From an uncultured Pseudomonadota bacterium (GTDB lineage: Bacteria; Myxococcota_A; Bradymonadia; Bradymonadales; GCA-2716585): a DNA stretch of 64,000 bases. Location: contig CAKZKQ010000287.1 of assembly GCA_937123825.1 (NCBI GenBank), positions 23,976-87,975 on the forward strand, written 5' to 3'. The translations under genes and the position numbers were made by a program. Position 1 is the stretch's first letter. Each line of letters opens with the position of its first letter. The notes under the pieces were generated by a model. That model made no database searches. It was not told the DNA's origin and was given only the letters and a program-made list of their open reading frames with translations. Shown here piece by piece: positions 59,701 through 64,000 of this stretch.

Positions 59701-62700
59701 CGCGTGCGCTTTGAAGGTCTGGAAGCGGGTCAGGAGATCACGCTCGAAGGTGGCCCCATCAACGACTCTGCCACCGTCGAAGAGAACAGCAACCAGGTCC
59801 TCTTTGGCCCCGTGACTCTGCCCGACGGCGAGCTGGCCTTGACGGTCAGCGCCACCGACGCGGCGGGCAACCAGACCCAGGTTGGTGTGGAGCTTTTGAT
59901 CGACTCCTCCAGCCTGGCGCTCTCGTTTGAGAACATCGACAACCCTGCAGAGTTCAACGCCAACAACGACATTGACCCCGACACCGAAGGCCTCCAGGCC
60001 CAGTTGACTGTCGTGGGTGTGCGCGGCTTGACCGGCAACCAGGTCCGCCTGTGCAGCAACCGCGCTCCGGTCGATGCCCCGGCGTGCAACACGGGCGGTT
60101 TTGGTCAGATTGGTGAAGCGGAGTTGGCCACCGAGCTGGCCAGCGCCATCTTCACCGTGACCCTTCCCGACGGCGAGGTCAGCCTGATGGCCGAAACCGA
60201 TCTGGAGGACGAGTCGGTGCTCAACAGCGAGACGCTGCTGCTGACCATCGACAGCGTGCGTCCCGAGATCGCCCGCTTTGAGTTGACCTCCGACACGCTC
60301 GATCCCGCCGGGGTCCTCAACATCGCCGAGGACGTCCAGCCGCTGGTCACCACCACCCTCAGCGCCACCTTCGAGTTTGAGGGCACCGGCGTTGAAGAAG
60401 GCGACCGCGTGCAGCTCTTCGAAGATGGCCGGCTGCTCATCGGCGCCACCGTCGATGAAAACCTCCAAGCCACCATCACCCAGGCCTTTGGCGCTGGCCC
60501 TCACACGGTCGAAGTCGATGTCCTGGACAACGCAGGCAACAGCGCCGCCGAGCGCGCCTCGGTCTCTTTCATGGTGGATCTGGCCGCCCCGACGCTGGCC
60601 TTTGACAACTTGACCAACAACCAGACCCTCAACGGGCAGGACGACGCCGACGCCAACACCGACGATCTCCAGTTCACCGTCGTGGGTCGCTCGGACGCCA
60701 TTGGCCGCACCGCGCGCCTGGTGCAGGTGGTCGGCGATCTGGACGCCTTTGACACGCCGGACGACGACGTGGAGTTGGGCGCCGCAGCTGTTGGAGACGA
60801 TGGCCTGGTGAGCTTCGCTGTCACGTTGCCCCAGGGCGCCGTGGCGCTGGCGCTGCGCGTCGATGACGAAGCGGCCAACACCTCCGATGCGGCCATCGCC
60901 GTCAGCATCGACACCATCGCCCCGGTCGTGACCATCCTCTCGCCGGGCAACAACACCAACTTCACCGAGGAGCCCGAAGGCTTCCGCACGCGCCCCGGCT
61001 TCCAGATCGAGGTCCTGCTGACCAGCGACGCGGCTGGGCGCGAGATCACCCTGGAAGACACCAACACGCAGTTGGCGCTGGCGCCGGCGGTGACCCCCGA
61101 GGGCGGCACGGCGACCATCGTCCCGACGCTGCAGATCGGCGAGAACAGCTTCCAGGCTGTCGTGACCGACGAGGCGGGCAACGAAGGCCGCTCGGAGATC
61201 ATCGCGGTGACCGTGGAGATCGAGGGCTGCGGCATTGTCTTCTCGGCCCCGCAGAACAACCCGCTCTTTGTCTCTGAAGACAACGACGACAACCCTGAAA
61301 ACGGCGTGGCGCTGAGCTTTGAGACGGTCGTGGCCGACGTCCAGACCTGCCTGGGCCAAGACGTGACGCTCTTTGTGGACGATCAGGAAGTGGCCGCCAC
61401 GGCGCTGGGCGAAGGCGGCACGGTCGCCTTCAACGACATCGTCTTTGACAACAACGGCACCTACACGGTCCTGGCGCAGATCGATGACGGCCAGGGCAAC
61501 ATCACCAGCACCAACGCCGTCACGGTCTTTGTGGACCTGGTCGCCCCGACGGTGGCCTTCGTGGCCCCGGCGGACAACCCGGCTGGCTTTGGCATCGCCG
61601 ACGACCTCTCGGTCGGCACCGAAGGACTCCAGACGAGCCTGACGGTGGGCGTCACCAACGCCATCGGCGGTACCCTGGAGGTGACCTCCAGCGCCGCGAT
61701 TGACCCCGTGGCCAGCGACATCGCTGTGACCGGTGATGAGGTTCAAATTAACGTGACCCTGCCCGAAGGCACCCAGACGATCACCGTGACGGTCACCGAC
61801 CGCGCTCAGAGCCAGGCCCAGGCCGAGGCGAGCTTTGTGGTTGACCTGACGGCCCCGGCGGCCATTGAGCTTGCCGGTGTGGTCACCAACCGCCGCCTGG
61901 GCACCACCGAGCTGGTGTGGGTGGCCCCTGGCGATGACAACACGACCGACTTTGTCACCAACTACGAGGTGCGCCGCTCGACCGACCCCATCACCGCTGA
62001 GAACTTTGACGCGGCGGAGTTGATCGAGGCCTTCGCCCCCAACGTGGCCCCTCAGCAGGAGGAGAGCTACACGGTGGCTGACCTTCCCTGGGAGCCCGCT
62101 CAGGGCGCCGTCTCGGTGACCTACCACATCGCTGTGCGCGCCACCGACGATCAGGGCAACACCTCGGCGTTGGGCGACAACTTCAGCGTCACGCAGGGAC
62201 TGGACGAGGCGACCTTCAAAGCCGACGGCTCCGGCGACAGCTACGGCTTCCAGGTGCACAGCATCGGCGACATCAACAACGACGGCCGCGATGACTTCCT
62301 GGCCTCGGAGCTCTTCGGCGAGCGCGGCCACATCATCTATGGCCGCGATGACGTTGAGGCGCTCAACGAGCCCAGCCCCACCACCCAGATCCTCACCGGG
62401 GATCCGGAGGACGGCTTTGGCTTCTTTGGTGGCCGCGCCGCAGGCCTGGGCGACATCAACGGCGATGGTTTCAACGACTTCGCCGTGGGTTCGTACTTCG
62501 CCAATGGCTTCAGCGGCAAGGTCTACGTCTACTTTGGTGTGGACGGCGGTCAGGTTGACGGCGAACCCGATGTCCGGTTTGAAGGTTTGGTCGGCGCCCA
62601 GTTTGGTGTGTCGATGGACGCGGCCCAGTTTGTCGATGACGCCGATGAAGGCATCAACGACATTGTCATCGGCGCCAGCGCCGACTCGGATACCGGGGCC

Positions 62701-63573
62701 GTCTACGTGATCCGCGGCCGCACCGATTGGCCTGCGACCATCACCATGAGCGACGACGGCGCCACCAACGCCACCAACGGCGTGGTTCGGTTGACCGGCG
62801 CCGAGGACGGCAGCGAGTTTGGCTACCAGATTGCCCGTCTCTCCGACCTCAACGAAGACGGCTTTGAAGAGTTGGCCGTGGCGGCGCGCCGCACCAACGC
62901 CAACGAGGGCACAGTGCACGTCTTCTCCAGCGGCGCGTCGGTCGGTGACCAGCTCACCGCCGGTGTGGATGACAACGAACTGGTGCCGTTTGAGAACGCC
63001 GGGCTCTTTGGCTCCTCGATGGTCTCTGGCGACATCGACGGCGACAACATCCTGGATCTGGTCATCGGCGGCGTGCCCATCGCGCTGCAGACGACCCATT
63101 TTCACGCCGAAGACACCGATGTGATGATCTATCTGCCGGATCAGAAATTCCTGATGGCGATCGACACGATCACCCCGGGCGAAGTGCCGTTCATGAATTT
63201 CGGCGCGACCTCCAACGTCCAGGCCTATCTGGATTCATTCGACACGCTGCTCGCCTATGATTTCACGCATTTCCTGTCGGGCCATGTCTCGGTGCTGGGC
63301 ACGCGGGACGATGTCATCGCCTCGCGCGACTATGCCCATGATGTGCGCGACACGGCCCTGAGGTTGATGCCCACCTTTGACGCCCGCATGTTCGAGGCGC
63401 TGGAAGCCGTCGAATTCCAGAACGCCAACCTGGCCTTTCGCTATGGCATCGAGGCCCTGCGCCGGGACTGCGCCGCCGAGATCATAGACCGCTGGAAAGC
63501 GCATCTGTCGGTTGTCGATCTTTGGGCCGACAGCCACTGCGAGACCGTGGTTCTGTACAACATCATGCACTGA
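56725..63573 (+). CDS. giant surface lipoprotein with 16 Ig-like modules and FG-GAP repeats; 3' end chimeric
   Basis: The frame gives 2282 residues. The ATG has GGAG 8 bases upstream, and a signal peptide ends at Cys34 in INAAGC, so a lipid anchor is expected. Residues about 48-1715 contain 16 acidic Ig-like modules of about 100-115 residues, often with DDxDPDTDGIQ-like segments that may bind calcium. An FN3-like domain (about 1712-1815) and FG-GAP units (GDINNDGRDDFLASE, GDINGDGFNDFAVGS, SDLNEDGFEELAVAA, GDIDGDNILDLVIG) follow. The FG-GAP array breaks at about residue 2117 (nt 63073), and the remaining 165 residues belong to a metallo-beta-lactamase-fold protein. The true C-terminus is therefore missing. 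Adhesion or matrix function is inferred. Confidence 0.8.
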   Translation: MIKQNGGTTAATQWVTSRLALLSAMAFMINAAGCSDDPTTPRPEVPTVDFTSPENGATLTPADDANDVLEGIQPAFELDITRITEGTLEVTATTDLGSATADDRVTLNLNGSGQVVVSNLTILPGSNRILAEVRSNNGVLLATSQIDVELDAPAIVPNVEIVEPDDGDTFDLDDDTDPDTDGIQVDVDVALSNIPATGAAVTVTVNGDEAGNINVDADATVETFEGITLPEGDVAIEVTVESPDGSNTDTVNVTVEAGVEECEIELLPPLVDAICDFGLNPDEDPDTDGIQRTFTAQTNCASVTFSADGNEDIDVDVEDGEAQATLTLEDGAFEVTVTTENAEGLEASQSLNYTVDLVAPEARFFFPEDGANLTAANDLDGDLENGVNINVTVLLDETEDEFTDVALTIDGEAGPTAVAEEDDRRVVFEELGFDAGEHTLEITVQDGCGNRNTTSVTFNVELSNESLTIDNPESGAEFGPADDLDEEAPGLQQTFTVTAEGVEPGQVAFIECRRVNSQAYFKRSDDVARPDEATFDIPVTLPDGAYSCRARVEALSLTSADILVSASLVREAVEITQPEDGQLFNTAAITVSARTINLADNQAVTLTVGDETYEANIVDGGVVFSDVALVPGENTLQVAAQTDQAPSDSVTVELDVEPPAISFVSPSAEEATLNADDDVVGDLDNGIQINVQLAVLGVDEGTEVCVAADGRQPACAATDADGNVTAGPLMVTPGVSTLVATTSDEAGNEGQASLEIDVQVERPSIDIIAPADGSASSQAVTDVTIQTDLPEGTDVELFVNDADDPAATGQTNADGQVSFTDINLVADQDNILQAFGTDARGQGASPRITITVDTSIPAVSFTEPADEQVFNLDAVDGDGAPGFQIDVTIAVPNVADDQPAQLQVDCDGAVTTFDATVQDGAATFERVTLADQANCDLTASATNRAEVSGDDTISVRVDRQAPVLNLVRLNDGDVLNINDDEDEDTPGIQRTIRVRFEGLEAGQEITLEGGPINDSATVEENSNQVLFGPVTLPDGELALTVSATDAAGNQTQVGVELLIDSSSLALSFENIDNPAEFNANNDIDPDTEGLQAQLTVVGVRGLTGNQVRLCSNRAPVDAPACNTGGFGQIGEAELATELASAIFTVTLPDGEVSLMAETDLEDESVLNSETLLLTIDSVRPEIARFELTSDTLDPAGVLNIAEDVQPLVTTTLSATFEFEGTGVEEGDRVQLFEDGRLLIGATVDENLQATITQAFGAGPHTVEVDVLDNAGNSAAERASVSFMVDLAAPTLAFDNLTNNQTLNGQDDADANTDDLQFTVVGRSDAIGRTARLVQVVGDLDAFDTPDDDVELGAAAVGDDGLVSFAVTLPQGAVALALRVDDEAANTSDAAIAVSIDTIAPVVTILSPGNNTNFTEEPEGFRTRPGFQIEVLLTSDAAGREITLEDTNTQLALAPAVTPEGGTATIVPTLQIGENSFQAVVTDEAGNEGRSEIIAVTVEIEGCGIVFSAPQNNPLFVSEDNDDNPENGVALSFETVVADVQTCLGQDVTLFVDDQEVAATALGEGGTVAFNDIVFDNNGTYTVLAQIDDGQGNITSTNAVTVFVDLVAPTVAFVAPADNPAGFGIADDLSVGTEGLQTSLTVGVTNAIGGTLEVTSSAAIDPVASDIAVTGDEVQINVTLPEGTQTITVTVTDRAQSQAQAEASFVVDLTAPAAIELAGVVTNRRLGTTELVWVAPGDDNTTDFVTNYEVRRSTDPITAENFDAAELIEAFAPNVAPQQEESYTVADLPWEPAQGAVSVTYHIAVRATDDQGNTSALGDNFSVTQGLDEATFKADGSGDSYGFQVHSIGDINNDGRDDFLASELFGERGHIIYGRDDVEALNEPSPTTQILTGDPEDGFGFFGGRAAGLGDINGDGFNDFAVGSYFANGFSGKVYVYFGVDGGQVDGEPDVRFEGLVGAQFGVSMDAAQFVDDADEGINDIVIGASADSDTGAVYVIRGRTDWPATITMSDDGATNATNGVVRLTGAEDGSEFGYQIARLSDLNEDGFEELAVAARRTNANEGTVHVFSSGASVGDQLTAGVDDNELVPFENAGLFGSSMVSGDIDGDNILDLVIGGVPIALQTTHFHAEDTDVMIYLPDQKFLMAIDTITPGEVPFMNFGATSNVQAYLDSFDTLLAYDFTHFLSGHVSVLGTRDDVIASRDYAHDVRDTALRLMPTFDARMFEALEAVEFQNANLAFRYGIEALRRDCAAEIIDRWKAHLSVVDLWADSHCETVVLYNIMH
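56860..61850 (+). repeat. 16 tandem Ig-like coding modules
   Basis: Diverged repeat units of about 300-345 bp in the giant gene, each opening with a pattern like 'PxVxFxxPxDGxxxN', then an acidic DDxDxDTxGIQ segment and closing with an LPxGxxxLxVxAxDxAGN-type strand. Modules differ enough that they are protein-level rather than recent DNA-level duplications. Confidence 0.8.
63060..63100 (+). other. probable chimeric or recombination junction
   Basis: The protein changes in mid-FG-GAP from DIDGDNILDLVIGG to PIALQTTHFHAEDTDVMIYL. Before this point codons ending in C dominate (GAC, GCC, CCC); after it GAT, CCG and GCG are frequent. The long antisense stop-free frame that mirrors the giant gene's codon bias also ends here (63105). 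Confidence 0.7.
63073..63573 (+). pseudogene. C-terminal half of a metallo-beta-lactamase-fold hydrolase
   Basis: About 165 residues resembling the second half of an MBL-fold hydrolase: DTDVMIYLPDQKFLMAIDTI, TPGEVPFMNFG, then LLAYDFTHFLSGHVSVLGTR with the late metal His, and a helical tail ending CETVVLYNIMH. The N-terminal half with the HxHxDH motif is not present; it is replaced by the giant surface protein. The style of the sequence and its downstream neighbour suggest an alphaproteobacterial (Rhodobacterales-like) source, which is inference. It is unlikely to be functional as joined here. Confidence 0.7.
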
Positions 63574-63676
63574 TCCGCGCACATATTTCAGGGCCGGGCG
63601 CCCCGCGCCCGCCCTGCCCCCGACCCTCCCTCATCCTCCCTCTCCTACTCCCTCTCACTCAACCCAGGAGCCCGTC

Positions 63677-64000
63677 ATGGCATCCCTGTTCGCTCTTCTC
63701 GTTCCGCTTTCTCTTTTGGCCTATGCGCTGTTGGGTGGCGTCTTTCTGGCCTTTTCCGATTTTCTCATGCGGGCACTTGCCCATACCAGCGGCATAGGCG
63801 GGGCCGAGGCCATGCAGGTCATCAACCGCGAGGTGTTCCGCTGGGTCTTCATGGCGCTGTTTCTGGGCATGGCCCCGGCGTTTGCACTGTTGGGATATGT
63901 GCGCGGTGCGCTGCTGATCCCCTTCGAGAGCGGGCTGGCGTGCCTGGGTGCCTTTCTGACCGAGCAGCACTGGCAGAACATGGCCCTGCTGGTCGGAATT
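63677..64000 (+). CDS. DUF1772 / anthrone-oxygenase-like membrane protein, 5' part
   Basis: The frame starts at 63677 with AGGAG 6 bases upstream and runs off the window after 108 residues. It has the DUF1772 pattern: a first membrane helix (LFALLVPLSLLAYALLGGVF), FSDFLMRALAH, GGAEAMQVINREVFRWVFM and a second helix (ALFLGMAPAFALLGYVRGAL). Four membrane helices are normal for the family. It lies 103 bp after the hydrolase fragment and shares its codon style, so it most likely belongs to the same foreign or mis-joined segment. Function is not established. Confidence 0.75.
   Translation, partial: MASLFALLVPLSLLAYALLGGVFLAFSDFLMRALAHTSGIGGAEAMQVINREVFRWVFMALFLGMAPAFALLGYVRGALLIPFESGLACLGAFLTEQHWQNMALLVGI

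Noticed and set aside
56773..63105. A 2110-codon open frame on the minus strand opposite the giant lipoprotein gene
   Set aside because: It mirrors the codon bias (GAC, GCC, ACC) of the real gene, has no signal peptide, ribosome-binding site or domain, and is Gly/Val/Asp low-complexity. Its only value is that it ends at the composition junction.
63235..63981. Minus-strand frames in the last 800 bp
   Set aside because: They are shadows of the hydrolase fragment and the DUF1772-like gene, whose plus-strand products show clear family patterns.

Overview
The window is a GC-rich, gene-dense piece of a Gram-negative bacterial chromosome that looks like a member of the Myxococcota / Bradymonadales group (former Deltaproteobacteria). 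The grounds are two secreted proteins with MYXO-CTERM-like tails (Gly-Cys, then TGW, a hydrophobic stretch and an Arg-rich end), MopE-type CGDGIDNDCDG motifs, Asn/Asp/Pro-rich linkers behind lipoprotein signals, a SUF-only Fe-S pathway, an rpoN-hpf-rapZ cluster and a very large Ser/Thr-kinase/sigma54-activator fusion. The taxonomic call is inference. No rRNA, tRNA, CRISPR array, prophage or insertion sequence was recognised.

Layout. 1-3.1 kb: gatA (3' end), gatB and mtnA, closed by a 32-bp perfect palindrome. 3.3-10.6 kb: envelope and secreted proteins (surface lipoprotein, orphan radical-SAM activase, subtilisin-like lipoprotein protease, LPP20-like lipoprotein, unknown lipoprotein). 10.6-16 kb: proB, a zinc-ribbon-like protein, rnz, an unknown lipoprotein and fdhD. 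16-21.5 kb, minus strand: the suf operon sufB-C-D-S-U, with a good sigma70 promoter in front of sufB. 22-28.3 kb: dnaG, rpoD and, coupled to rpoD by four-base stop/start overlaps, an iron-siderophore/cobalamin-type ABC ATPase and permease. 28.3-28.6 kb: a cluster of dispersed repeats. 28.7-35.9 kb: pyrG, lptA-like, rpoN, hpf, rapZ and a shortened PTS enzyme-I-like PEP-utilising protein overlapping the rapZ stop. 35.9-40 kb: a DEDDh exonuclease, a helical-repeat protein and a small secreted protein. 40-46 kb: one gene joining Ser/Thr kinase, ATPase, TPR-like region, GAF, sigma54 AAA+ and Fis-type HTH. 46-53.7 kb: two convergent sets of surface-polysaccharide genes (glycosyltransferases, sulfotransferase, deacetylase, flippase, epimerase) separated by a perfect 29-bp inverted repeat. 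54-56.7 kb: a TPR protein with a MYXO-CTERM-like tail, an orphan PqqD-like protein and a 790-bp structured gap. 56.7-63.1 kb: a giant lipoprotein with 16 Ig-like acidic modules, an FN3-like domain and FG-GAP repeats.

Near 63.07 kb the giant gene runs, in frame and in the middle of an FG-GAP unit, into the C-terminal half of a metallo-beta-lactamase-fold hydrolase, followed by a DUF1772-type membrane protein. Codon choice changes at the same place and the last kilobase looks alphaproteobacterial. An assembly chimera or a recent recombination is the best explanation, so the last 930 bp should be treated with suspicion.

Functional themes: the cell has an envelope-rich lifestyle with secreted calcium-type surface modules, sulfated or deacetylated polysaccharide, and sigma54-based signalling. 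The most unusual items are the kinase/sigma54-activator fusion, the cut-down enzyme I behind rapZ, the transporter coupled to rpoD, and a dispersed inverted-repeat family with the core GGTGTCTGGCACC.
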